A stretch of DNA of 64,000 bases from Tetradesmus obliquus (taxonomy: Eukaryota > Chlorophyta > Chlorophyceae > Sphaeropleales > Scenedesmaceae): assembly GCA_030272155.1 (NCBI GenBank), contig CP126192.1, forward strand, positions 5,552,501 through 5,616,500, in the 5' to 3' direction. Every line of letters starts with the position of its first letter. The first letter of the stretch is position 1. Positions 53,801-61,911 of this stretch are shown piece by piece. The notes beneath the pieces were generated by a model that searched no databases, was not told the origin of the DNA, and was given only the letters and a program-made list of their open reading frames with translations. The position numbers and the translations under genes were made by a program.

Positions 53801-54461
53801 AGTACAGGCAACCTGCAAAGTTCTCCCAGTCCCTTCGGTGCATGCGTTTCACCTTGCCTGTGGCCGCGTACGGTATGCTGTCACAATTGTACCAGTGGCC
53901 GTCTGTTGCTTGGCGCCAAGTAGTGAAGTGGTTGATCGAGGGTGTCAGGGCGAAGTGCGCTATGATGCCCTTGCAGTTGACGGGTGCGTAGTCCAGTATC
54001 TCTTGCTGGCTGTATCGTTGTTGCATGCAGTTCAGGAAGTTTCTCAGCGTCACCTGTCGTTGGCTGCTGCTGTGTTCTACTGCGTATAGGTTCAGGTGCG
54101 CTGGCCCATAGTTGCCATTGGGCTGCAGAGCTGCTAGTTCAGAGTGCGGAGCATTGCTTGATATAAGTGCCTGGTAGAAGAAGTTGGGCGCCACCCGTTT
54201 GCCCAGCAGGGCGTGCCATGCATGGCAGAGGCATTGCATATCTATTTGAGGTTCGCAGTACAGGCCAACCGCCGCGGGGTCCACCCAGACCTCCTGTTCT
54301 GTGTCCCCATCGTCGATGCTCATTGGTTTACCATGCACTATTTCCGGTTGTGTTTGTGCGTGTTGTTCATCCGTTAGCATGGGCTGAGCTTCGTCTTCTC
54401 CTCCTTCCTCGCTTGAGATGTCCATGTGTTCCCTGCAGCTCACTACGCTGCAGCTGTTCAA
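44877..54461 (-). CDS. Retrotransposon polyprotein: protease-APE-RT-PHD-RNase H-RLE
   Basis: One uninterrupted frame of 3194 codons. Order by residue: about 70-225, papain-like/Josephin-like cysteine protease (MQCLCHAWHALL with Cys77/79, His178 in NHFTTWRQ, HWYNCDS near 190); 235-590, Pro/Gln/Thr-rich linker; 590-870, AP-endonuclease-like domain (LYLQNVQG, LAGDWNGTAQ, YFDHHGLLLH); 1230-1560, reverse transcriptase (NNKTPGPDDVCNEVIKAL, GTIQGDSLSPFLFVLY, catalytic ITYADDVNII near 1490); 2060-2105, PHD-like C4HC3 finger (CEICARR ... CHRRYHVQCV ... CRQC); 2635-2780, RNase H (FIYTDGS, NRAELAAI, IATDS, NEEADRAAG); about 2915, CxxC...H...C knuckle (CLLCGREDGGHHAISGC); 3020-3050, restriction-like endonuclease (PDALMYN ... 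FTVVEIKY). All catalytic signatures look intact, with no stop or frameshift, implying a recently active copy. The true start may be the first ATG or Met13. Confidence 0.93.
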   Translation of the reverse strand: MNSCSVVSCREHMDISSEEGGEDEAQPMLTDEQHAQTQPEIVHGKPMSIDDGDTEQEVWVDPAAVGLYCEPQIDMQCLCHAWHALLGKRVAPNFFYQALISSNAPHSELAALQPNGNYGPAHLNLYAVEHSSSQRQVTLRNFLNCMQQRYSQQEILDYAPVNCKGIIAHFALTPSINHFTTWRQATDGHWYNCDSIPYAATGKVKRMHRRDWENFAGCLYCLVEMDPIEYGCTLIEPPHRPNRARGSRTAPSIKTLTWVDGATLKYSTSKQRIVNTDGTVTPAHTPRQQTTSTDSPHATGTDTAAGRKRTASHALQTAPTSKRQQLSTAAPPAGTFPASHTARANTHSQASGGTRLTPPVASSRTSRKPGKPSKSSQPPLTHNTIAKYFGLTTRPTTEAATNPAKTATHKARPRRKPNIAASHTQDIQQLLRKAATVSGTTTAAKPTTATATAAHRPEQQPTRQPTQPPPRPPAQPPAQPPKQQPPQQQEKQTTRPPAEQPAHRPQAKSVAQSPGQQPVRQLAQPPLQGPSQCPTHQPTQLPAQPPAQLPIQTTEKQPPQPHQPAEQPARQEPQQPASGGDGSTLLTAQQQHLKLYLQNVQGISATRPGGCSHRAASKRAELKQLIENTGDHKPHLVVLTDHKYTRTHDTLKHLLTDYQVFMNPLHVSPTVSHTEPRFGVVVAVTQPLCELGNVQKIPLHNTTLAQYITHVQIDLPASTPLHVLGVYSPPNGNAKILRDEIYKECATVLRDAKEHKHNVMLAGDWNGTAQDNDRANGKAYARDHSLRQFLADTQLLHTDPPPTDGTARAYTYLRGTTAHEHSRIDDIYIQMSPALHPSRHDLTQHMQTTVVDTVGTYFDHHGLLLHMPFTTLDLLPPPDQAEQRGGVRLKRLTTASTKALQHALATRHGQDWEALLRETTNIVQQDVRPHWQALECTSADRPRTLQRINEQPANDVVNALGEKILSLLANARDEAYEVCPTIDSTHGWKHYRKRRLRCTRKRLAQLRHAISVVLGAHGRQDQSPADDTLDVTALRDQASADHKAATMLLHTAKHRTPHSKHVATPSQAAFATVQRLVQEHLEEHPEHDVVQAHQAVRDKTRAQLNEIDKQCPRLAHQQAIMRTQQQLEQNQRRGNKLALGKHKPNPTLALRVIKTPEGAYATTQHTVLPEVEATATRKFTAPEPNGKQGKYLPEEAPRHYPFDTSTDEEFRQYHNLLQHTAPASTHRQWLHNAIDDELEFEHCLNGLANNKTPGPDDVCNEVIKALPPSGHQALHNMMRIMWATGLTPNSWKRSTTLLLYKHKGTPLELKYYRWIGLELTVYKLWTRMVTRTMADRAERLGMLSSSQAGFRNKRSTAEQVEMMIMALEDAHLFKQNIFMIQADLTEAFDTISHDKLLMILYDLHFPTDAIEVVKDLYTQTKTAVQTPYGMTKNIPIERGTIQGDSLSPFLFVLYMEPLLRWLRAGNKGYRPGALAHLDAAERQAHQITDITYADDVNIITGGRSGLANLKHQAAKLSRYADWGHLNVNNTKTTVTGALHGDQPHQPYDETALAQRLCNTISIQDKKITYQSPKQPFRHLGVLLTMDLNYKHQLKATLEEVANMTHNLGKSLASTQQKQRILEQSIRPSITYAFMAAPYTLAEIKCLDSLLTKAVKKAHRLPTSMSTAAAHLSRDKGGLGCHSLEVEYNKIGVERLTRSLNNAGTLGVLSHALYQCQCQGMDNLTAQELPYTLRYSMRVRQLMAFKRCDLRVCKDGQPLDTMKDRSTLAAALEHAVDGHTHWDRQLVQDIHTLSSAGVQSIEQLLDATRTKVRSAADLAAMLGARTIRAKQIAAWNRISHLLTTGTNIRDGHCDTAAGMSHASRHLHASIKEALQTLWPANPNAKPHTIVHMLADLQHSNRNRIHSIRSKMTLTVEERMHMRRHTVLDSSARNNAALIRQPTARTHNTRSTAKTGYEKVQEKMTQHRAACGADKERLQQELLGLQEQYSLKPETIVSVDTGGPARVKLNTPQPSTQLQVKIKWGESAQLGYVLQVFLELGYKTAAPPTRIQPDDVALTGIPWPCEICARRDTAADTVTCCACHRRYHVQCVTGTQPVLGQQYKCRQCRAKRWTSDTLPPELWLYKATWQDAYEPIPTVLAAGTDHAKEQLLSMPAVQGMQLTADDSRPPPPKQTCPAPRPPPPADSVYDITIGQARRQKLVVHALPINPHTDIGPTGAQKVLLRQVRFGEGPDGSACCHRELACVYHADGRCEHMLAPAVAAALHLRYKHMQRHHRKLMIKLGSTTYEQDLVKLVTRYAPGNCMPGNGGKTISAKQQCTLPAALKDYLFHELGCKQERFASPLNVHPACSKYYSAFKDDCMFGAQGSAYSSKWTGPSVAVPDFDQDAATQAVQWAVYSAKATHAKPTLTLLFLPSFSDSKDGYSNAPYMHWVHRHPECCRRLLVIPNSRMELQPPGNKPHAPHAKLKWNTFVLAVGNVAGFREYLPFWEQEPYGATAWDKFKTRMTEIFANRETNGPGLNWGTADSGDGFVDISRQPRDVNNVTLPSKFRQRPNDCDQRPRVPPIDRLLTLTRGHTHKGQHDQEARTTDTPGASSVIQGYQTTSEACPGDQTRRAVQEAIVMMKTLQGEIPALKHDWREFIYTDGSVLPKDRKQKGPGIGAAVHIPANPLTGRVPVTIPINCCTSEQHVDTINRAELAAISVAFEAADQHMASTDVLHIATDSLGSIRQIFKANTRPQDMLEHRHFALIKSIANTVAAHEGTVHLWKVKSHIGIVGNEEADRAAGSVAKGDTPPRETRTFSHPSNDRNNMVWPHTETLAESSSGAEQHTRLVPLANMSETLAQIALTTGELGSSNQESIYFRSWEAACPGMNHEYSHLFINDPKLPQQTKRLPLQARYGQVPTQKLLSRWDKTGNTSSLCLLCGREDGGHHAISGCPALSQTVTLRHNDAGTAIVKAILHGDRGGELVTSDVGAHKRSSKEELTRNGTTLTTRRRFTAEDFANPYLEAVPLAVQRALINQHSVPDALMYNHQHNEFTVVEIKYCRDTDRSTQHAIATQQHEHLRTSISGASAQTELGAQGNQEMTSMCAAISNTDYSRPSARQVTILLGVTGVIFTETEQQLTNLGVKGSALKKLLRDLHYIAINGMERIWKQRGALLKHLGHLKLNNCSKNKRANMKRAFKAPSHRKHVKRRKS

Positions 54462-55032
54462 ATTAACTTTGCTTGAATATGGGGTATGGTGGTGGCTGGT
54501 GATACATCCTTTTCGGCAGTCTGGAAAGAATCAGGGATGGAAGGATGTGGGTCTCCATCTTTTCAAGCACTGTGGTTGGTTCATATGACAGAGCGACGGC
54601 CGGATGTGGGTGAGGGATGCCTAATGTAAGTGCGAGGAGGTTGTCCGTGGTTTCAAATGATCAGTTTTCTATCGGCACTGTGTAACTTGAGGGTCATTTG
54701 CACGACCCAATGCCAGCAAGCAGTACTGTACTGCCTGCCAGGCTGGTAACCGGAAGGCACGGGATCATGGGATGTGACGAAAAAGTATGAAATACCTGAA
54801 TGAAAAGAACAAGACCAGGTTCACCACTTGTACATGTTGAAGAGCCTTCAAGACCAGAGCGATATTTAGAGATGCCAATGCCTGCCTTTTGAAAAACCCC
54901 AGTGGCGCACCGCTGGTGCAACTCGCGAGCGATGCTCGTTATATCAAAACGATTTCCTAAGTGCTGTCGACAAGACGTTGAGACGGACTGATAAGTTGTG
55001 TTGTTCCCTGCCACACAGCCAAAGTGCACTCG
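54462..55032. other. Retroelement 5' flank and upstream region of the PDZ gene
   Basis: 570 bp holding the probable element 5' UTR (nearest the ORF) and then host sequence. A 111-codon minus-strand frame at 54694-55029 shows no motif. The element's 5' border could not be fixed. Confidence 0.4.
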
Positions 55033-56112
55033 CCATGCAGGCCATTGGCTTGCACAGTCGTTGTAGCAGGCTACGACATAGACAGAGTGTTGATATTTGC
55101 TATAGTGATCTGTTTGGCACGTCGTGCCGATCCGGAAGGGCGCTGCGCCAGCAGCAGCAGCAGCAGCAATGGCACCAGCAGCAGCACCACAGGCAGGAGC
55201 TTATGCAGCCAAGTCGCATGTCCGTGGTCCCACATGCTGTGCCTCTTGAGCTGCTGTCTGTAGCTCCAATCTGCTTTACTCAAGTGGGTACACATGCCTA
55301 GTGCAGATTGACTGAGCACCAGCAGTCCTCAGAGCAGTGCATGTCTGCTGCCAGTGATGCACCACTTGGAAAATGCCACCCGCTAGCCTGCCATTTTGAC
55401 GTGGAGGCATGCTTGCATCGTGGCTGCAACGCAGTGAAACTTTGTGGCGCTGGTAGCAGCCTCGCTTTGTCCGCTTCACCTGCATGTACAACGCATCACT
55501 TGGTGCCTTGTGGCTCCCGGGTTTGATGTGCGTGGCTCCTTGCAGGAGTGCCAGGCCAATGCAGACCGCACCTTTCTGATAGCGCTGGCAGTGCCACTGG
55601 CAGCAGCTGCAGCAGCTGCTGCGTACCTGCTGCGGCCTCCTCCTCAGGAGCTCAAGGAGAGCGGGCAGGTGTTTGAAGATGAAACAACTGGCTTCGTGTT
55701 CCAGGTGCCAGAGGACGGGACAGGTGAGAGGGGACACCATGTCTTGAGAATTTTGTTGAACGCTTTAGGTAGCTGAGCAGGGCAGTTGTAACATAGCAAT
55801 TGAACAGCAAGTTCCAGCAGCACCAAGCTGCTTTGGTTGACCTGGACGTTTGCGCCAGGATCCTCATTCGTATGCACCCATTTGTGTGGCGAGTCGCATG
55901 ACATGCGCTATTGGTCTCTGCAGTGCAGCATGTATGCCGCCGCCAGCTTGCTGCATTGCTTAGGACAGCTCGTGTTGTGGGTACTGCAGCCTAGTGACAA
56001 GTCAAGCACATTATGCTTGCACAAGAGGCTGCAGAACCAACATGGGCAAAGGTACAAAGCCGACCCCTTTCACTACTGTCATTGCCTGAATACATCCACT
56101 ATGCTGCTGCTG

Positions 56113-56194
<82 letters not shown>

Positions 56195-57276
56195 AGTGCC
56201 AGAGCGTGACAAGAATGGCAACCTTGCATTCCGCGCTATCAGCTACACACCGTGGCCAGTGCCCACTGACTATGAAGGTGATCGGCTGCGCATCGATGTG
56301 GGGCCCATCGCTGCACGGGAAGCCAGGTGACACTGCCTCTGCAATTTGACACCGTAGCGTATTGCTGCAAGCGTGCTTCACTGCAATGTTGTGCCGCATT
56401 GGGAGCATCCTCAGCATGCTGCAGGGTGGCTCTTCTGCAATGCTAGAGGCTGCCGCCTTGGTCTGTGACTGCATGCCTGAACACTCTTCGCTTATTGCTG
56501 CTGTTACAAACAAACGTGCGCAGGACGTTTGTGTTCAACCGGCTGCTGCCGCAGCCCAGCGAGCTGGTGGTGGTGACGCTGCCGCGGCCAATGGGCGTGG
56601 TGTTCGAGTACGACGAACGTGAGACAGCTGTCTGTTGTGCTTTCCAGTCACGCGTATGCGGTGCCAGTTCTTCTTGCGAGCTTGCAGCCAGCTTCACGTT
56701 CGCGGTCAAGCAAAGGCAAAGTCACTCCTGCCGTGCACATTTGATTCAATGCTTGCAAAGTGTAGCCCATGACTGACAGTGCGTTATGCATGGCACTTGC
56801 AGGCAAGAAGTGTGCGGTGGTGGCTGGTGTTGTGGAGGGCTCGCCTGCCGAGCAGCGGCGCAAGGTGGCGGGGCTCAACCGCAGCCTGGCCAAGGAGTCA
56901 GTGCAGGACGGTGAGGGGCGGGACGCCTGCAGCACGCCAGCCTTGAATGTATCTGTGAATGGTGGGCAGCAGCAGTGCTTGTATGCTGTGTCAGTTTGAC
57001 AAGGTGCTGAGCACCTGTTCTCCACAACCTGGCGCGGCGTTTACTGCTCAAACTGGGGACTGATGTGCATGCTTGCTAGCTGGTCATACTGAAGCAACAT
57101 GTTGATGATGCTTTGACGAAGTTGTCAAGCTCCATGCCGCGCCTTTAAATCCATCGGCTCATTCTGCCGGCACTTGTGCAGGTGATGTGCTGCGTGGTGT
57201 CACGTGCACCAACTTTGTGTACCCCACGCGCGCCCTGTTTGGAGCAGTAGCGCCGGAGCGCCACGTGGTGAGTTGA

Positions 57277-57316
<40 letters not shown>

Positions 57317-57633
57317 TGTTTGACCGTCATACAGCCTTGAGCATGCATGCAGCGCTGAAGCGCTCATTGACATGTCTCAGAAGATGTTAGCTGCTGGATG
57401 TCGGTGTCATGCGCTAGCTGAGGCACCAGCCCGTCTCCCAGGCTTGTCTGTTTCGCCACCTCCATCACGGTTTGGCTTTGCGCCTCAAAGCAACTATTTG
57501 TGTGCGTGTGCAGGTGGTGTATGGTGCTGACAAGCAGAAATGGGCCAATGTGCGGAGTGCGCTGCGCAAGGGGGAGCCCAAGGATGGCCCTGTCACACTG
57601 GTGCTGGAGCGGCGCGTGCTCAGCAGCAGCTGA
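55033..57633 (+). CDS. Membrane-anchored PDZ-like domain protein, likely plastid
   Basis: Exons 2-7 are secure: 55546-55723, 56197-56326, 56524-56618, 56803-56910, 57182-57267 and 57514-57633, together 239 codons with agreeing phases. Exon 2 encodes [20 protein letters not shown], one hydrophobic helix. Exons 4-7 form a PDZ-like fold: LVVVTLPRPMGVVFEYDERK (carboxylate-loop-like), CAVVAGVVEGSPAEQ, a helix AGLNRSLAKESVQ, then DGDVLRGVTCTNFVYP, and a final strand DGPVTLVLERRV. The GSPA and GDVLRGV features are typical of PDZ modules. Exon 1 is uncertain: the ATG at 55033 opens a frame rich in Arg/Ser/Cys/Leu that could be a transit peptide, but its donor was not fixed. A (CTG)n run of about 30 units lies directly before exon 3. 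No protease domain accompanies the PDZ, so a scaffold role is inferred. Confidence 0.7.
56103..56195 (+). repeat. (CTG)n microsatellite ending in the PDZ-gene exon-3 acceptor
   Basis: About 30 CTG units with two single-base interruptions run straight into the CAG acceptor of exon 3, replacing any ordinary pyrimidine tract. Confidence 0.95.
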
Positions 57634-58074
57634 GCCAGCTGAAAGAAGATAGGCTGCACTTGTAGATGAGCTGCGCTGTGGTTTGGCTACCTGCACTTGT
57701 GCTGTCACATGTCGCATGGTGTTGTGACTGTGGCAAAGGTGGTCGTTTGCAGTGCGCTCTGGGTTGCTGCTGTGTTATCATCTGTATGCAGAGCCAAGGG
57801 CTAGCAGCTTTGCTGTCGTCACTTGCTGGCCATGAACTGGCAGCGGGTGAATGGTCTGCAGTGGTACCACCAAGCACTATTAACATCACGCTTGAATTGC
57901 ATCGAGACGCTCACGTTGCATCATTTCAGCATGCCTTACAACCACCGCCACCATCATACAAAGTTCTCACAAACACTGTTGTACCGTGCTTGCATCGTGC
58001 ATATAGAAGGTACCAGCCATGGTTTGTGGCGAGTCGTTTACTGCAATACATACTGCACTGGGCTATTGTCATAG
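57634..58074. other. Convergent 3' region, PDZ gene / CSPP1-like gene
   Basis: 440 bp between stops on opposite strands, presumably both 3' UTRs. The frames seen (up to 138 codons) overlap each other and show no motif. Confidence 0.5.
57936..57940 (-). terminator. TGTAA poly(A) signal of the CSPP1-like gene
   Basis: Plus-strand ttaca reads TGTAA on the minus strand, 135 nt beyond the CSPP1-like stop codon, a typical distance for green-algal 3' UTRs. Confidence 0.45.
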
Positions 58075-61000
58075 CTAAGTGAGACCGTTTGACGGCAGCC
58101 ACATGGATGTGCCCAGCATGCTGGTGTCACTCGCCTCCACCTGCTGCGCATGGCTGCCGCCACCACCACCCATCACACCACCCAGTGCTGCATCACCACC
58201 AGCAGCTGCTGTCCCTGCTGCCAGCAGCCGCATCTGCGCCGCCATGGCTGCAGCGCTGCTGCTGCTGCTGCTGCTGGGAGCAGCAGCTGTAGCTCCCAGG
58301 TTGAGTTTGCTGAGCTCCTTGTCCAGTGTGTCGGCAAGGCCAAAGTATAAGTTTTGGCCGCTGCTGTTGTCGTACAAGGTAGCAGCAACAGCACCTGCTG
58401 CAGCACTGCTTGCTGCTGCGGTGTCTGCTGCTGCCTGGCCGCTGCTGCTGTACCTGTGCCTGGGTGGGCGGCTGTTGCTGCTGGCATGCGCGCTGAGCAG
58501 CCTGCTTGGTGGTGTAGCTATGGAGCGCTGGTTGGGCTGCAGAAGTGAAACATTGGTGCAGCAGGAGGCAGGCGTCAGAGAGGTTGTCCTGGAGTCGAGT
58601 GTCATGGATTTAAGTGAGCATCATCATGTGCTACCTTTGGTCGGCAGAGCAAAAGATGCGTTGGCGAGGGAGAGGTCATGGTGGTTGACTGTTGGAGTGT
58701 TGCCTGTCAATGTGCAGTGTTCAGCCATGCACTTCGTGGTGAAGGTGCGGCTGGCTGATGTAGCATCGCTAAATGGTGCAGCACCATGACCATGAGTCCG
58801 TGTCAGGGGTGACAATATGCCAGTGCACGACTTTCCTTCCTGAGTCGTGTCTGCTCAGTGCATAGCCACCCATCGCAACTGCCGTGCTTCTAGGCGGCGT
58901 GTTTGGGTCAAACCCAGCCTGCATGGCTTAGCGTGATCGCTGTTTGTTTTGCAGTCCCGCCTGTGGCAGCATGGTGAAGGGCGGCTGTCGTGCATGCGCC
59001 CTGTTAACTATCCTGATATCAGCGCACCAGTGCCTGCCAACTGCCAGACTGTCTCATGCACACACACAGCACTGCGCCGTTTGCCGCATATACATATGCC
59101 TCACAACATAACAGTGTAACAGCACCATGCAAACCTGTGTGGCTCTACAGCATCCGGCATACTTCTCCAGCTGCCATGAACAGCAGCAGCCCAACACGCG
59201 AAGGGGCTTTTGGTGCCAACAATCATCCACGGCAATGTCGCATGACACCTCTAATCTTGTAAACGCCCGCCCACCTGGCTGGTCTTGCTGACGAAATTGG
59301 CCAAAAACTCGTCCAGGGCCTCTGCGTCGCCAGGCGGCGGCATGCTAGACAGCAGCTGCAGCTTGTCAGCGTTGCGGCTGGCCACAGCGCCCAGGTCGCT
59401 GCCACCTGGTGTCACCAGGCCACCACGCCGCCCGGCCTGCGGCAGCCCAGGCACCAGCGCTGCGGCGCAAACGCACAGGCACACCAGCACATGACAGTCA
59501 TAAGCTGATAACCGTGTCAGCACTGCTAATGTCACTCATCACAGCACGCTGCTGACGTCTCGTCAAGGTAGCCTCGCAGCAGAGCCTAAGGTGAGGTGCA
59601 ACTGCTAGGTACAGCAGAAAGCTAGCATGCACGAACTGGCATGCACTGCGCCATGGCTTCCGTGTATGCATATGGCATGCATGCAGCAATCCACCTCGAC
59701 ATGGCTGGCAGCCCAGCAGCGTGCGGCTTACGCACAGCGCACGCCAACTTCAAGCTGGCACTGGCAGTGAGCTCAGCTGCAGCAGCATGTGGATTACGCG
59801 CTGACCAAAGCATGTACAAGCACCTCACCTGCCCGCCCCGCGCTGCTGCTGCCTGGTGCAGAGTATGTGTGCCGCTGCACACGAGGCTGCTGCTGCTGCT
59901 GCGGCCATAAGCCCCAAGCGCTGCCGCCCATGCCTGTCAGGCCGCCATACTCTGCCCCTGCATCCCCGCTGTCCAATGCCGCTGCTGCATCTGCTTGCCC
60001 GTCATCAACCCCGCCAGCAGCAGCTTCCTCAGCAGCTGCTGTGCCTGTAGCTGCATTAATCCCTTTTGGGAATATGAAGGTGCTTTCAGACACCAGCATG
60101 GAGCTCCTCACATTTGTGGAGGCACGCACACCGTCCCCACCCAGCCAACGCGGAGCCGCTGCAGCTGCAGCTGCGCCAGCTGCAGGCAGGGACGCAGTAC
60201 GGCCGCTGCCAAAGCCCCAACCAGCATCAGCAGCTGCCCCGCCCTGCTCTGCTAAGCTGCCTGTTGGCGGCTGCCTGCCCTGCTGCAGCATGCTCTCAAG
60301 AAGCTCCACTGCTGACGTTCCTCCAGCCAACGCATCAGCTGCGCTGCTGTAACCGCCATACCCGCTGTACCCTCCAGCAGCAGCTGACGGCTGCTGGCCC
60401 ATCGCGCCAAGCCCTGCGCGCTGCTGTATGGAGCGCCGCACAGCAGCTGCTGATGGAGGCAGCTCCAAGTCGATGCGGCGGATGGGTGCTGGGTGGTATG
60501 CTGCTGCAATGGCTGAGGCCGGGCCATCGCCATAGTCGGCTAAGATGGTGCTAAGTGTTTCATGTGGCAGCTCCTGGCTCTTGCGCATGTACTCCTTACG
60601 CACCTGCAGCGCAGGGCATGTCAAGGGGTTGCACATGCGTCAGAGCAGAGGCAAAGGAGACACGGTGCTAACCTTGGCGATGTGGGGGCTTGTTTCTTCG
60701 CAAGCTTTGGCGCTGCAGTTCATGGCTTGAAGGGATCTGGTGTGGCTATGGTGCTAGTTGATCAATCGTAGTGGATGCAGCATGCAGCCTGTAACTGTCA
60801 GTGACACACAAGAGAGTGTGAGAGCTCTGCTGCTCTGTATCAAGACAAGCAGCCACTGCGCACCTGTGCCAGCTCCACCTTTGCTGCAGTGCTCTGCGCC
60901 TCTGCTGCTGCAGCGGCTGCCCGCAAAGCTGCCACCTCCCCACCCTGGCGCTCCACCACATTTCGCAGCGCAGCAGCCTGAGCCTCCATGTCAGCCCTCA

Positions 61001-61859
61001 GCCTGGCAGCAGCAGCAGCAGCAGCAGACGGCAGTTGCATAACGTGGTCCGCTCAGCTTGGCACGCAGCTGGACGGCAGGCACGTACCAAATGTGGCTGA
61101 TAGTCACATAGCCAGGGGCGTTGGCAGCCATCTGAGCACAGCCTTATGCTCCCGCTGATCTTGCTGGCAGGCACACTTGGCAATAGACTGTACAAGCAGC
61201 GATTCAGGGATGACAAATATCCGCATTGTGATCTGCCCGCCCACCTCTCCACCTCCTGTGCAGCCATCTGCCGCATCCTGTCCTCTTCCAGCCGCAAGGC
61301 TTCCAGCATCAGCGCTTGCCGCTGCTGCTGCTCTTGCTGCTTGTGCTCCTGCTGCTGGTCTGCTGGCTGGCTGTGGCTGCTGCAGGCGCCACGCCCTGTG
61401 CTGCTTTGTTGTGCAAGTTGCCGATCCTGCTGTAAGGTGTTGCTTGGGGGATCATCATATGGTATTTGCACTGCACCCAGACACCCACAGGCATGTGTTG
61501 TCCGCTGATACAGTGCTTGCATTCAGCTGTGAGGCTGATCACGCTCGCTGCAGTCACCAAGCATTCTTTTGAAATATGCTTTGTTGCCAACAGGCTCAAG
61601 CAGTGTCTCTGCTCTCACCTTGCGACCTCCTGCGGTCATCCATCGACTTGCGCCGCTCCACTGCAGCAGCCTGCTTTGCAGCATTCCAGGCCCCCGCTAC
61701 CTGCCCCTCCACCTCTGCTGCCATGCCGCTGCTCTTGGCCTTCTGCTTCTGCTGCTCGCTCTCAAACGCAGCTGCCAGCCGCGCCTGCTCAGCTGCCAAG
61801 CGCCCCTCCTCCTGCCGTGCCTCCTCCTCTGCTTGGCGCTGCTCAAGCTCCTGCAGGGA

Positions 61860-61911
<52 letters not shown>

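Larger units (their letters stand above)
44670..54700 (-). mobile_element. Dualen/RandI-type non-LTR retrotransposon, apparently full length
   Basis: A non-LTR element in antisense to its neighbours. Its ORF combines cysteine protease, AP-type endonuclease, reverse transcriptase, PHD-like finger, RNase H and a restriction-like endonuclease. That set of two endonucleases plus protease and RNase H was described for Dualen of Chlamydomonas reinhardtii. The 3' UTR is about 200 bp and probably ends in the microsatellite (TC)n in the sense strand (44670-44687). The 5' end is not resolved; about 240 bp upstream of the ORF up to roughly 54700 may be 5' UTR. No target-site duplication could be identified by eye, so both borders are approximate. 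Confidence 0.85.
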
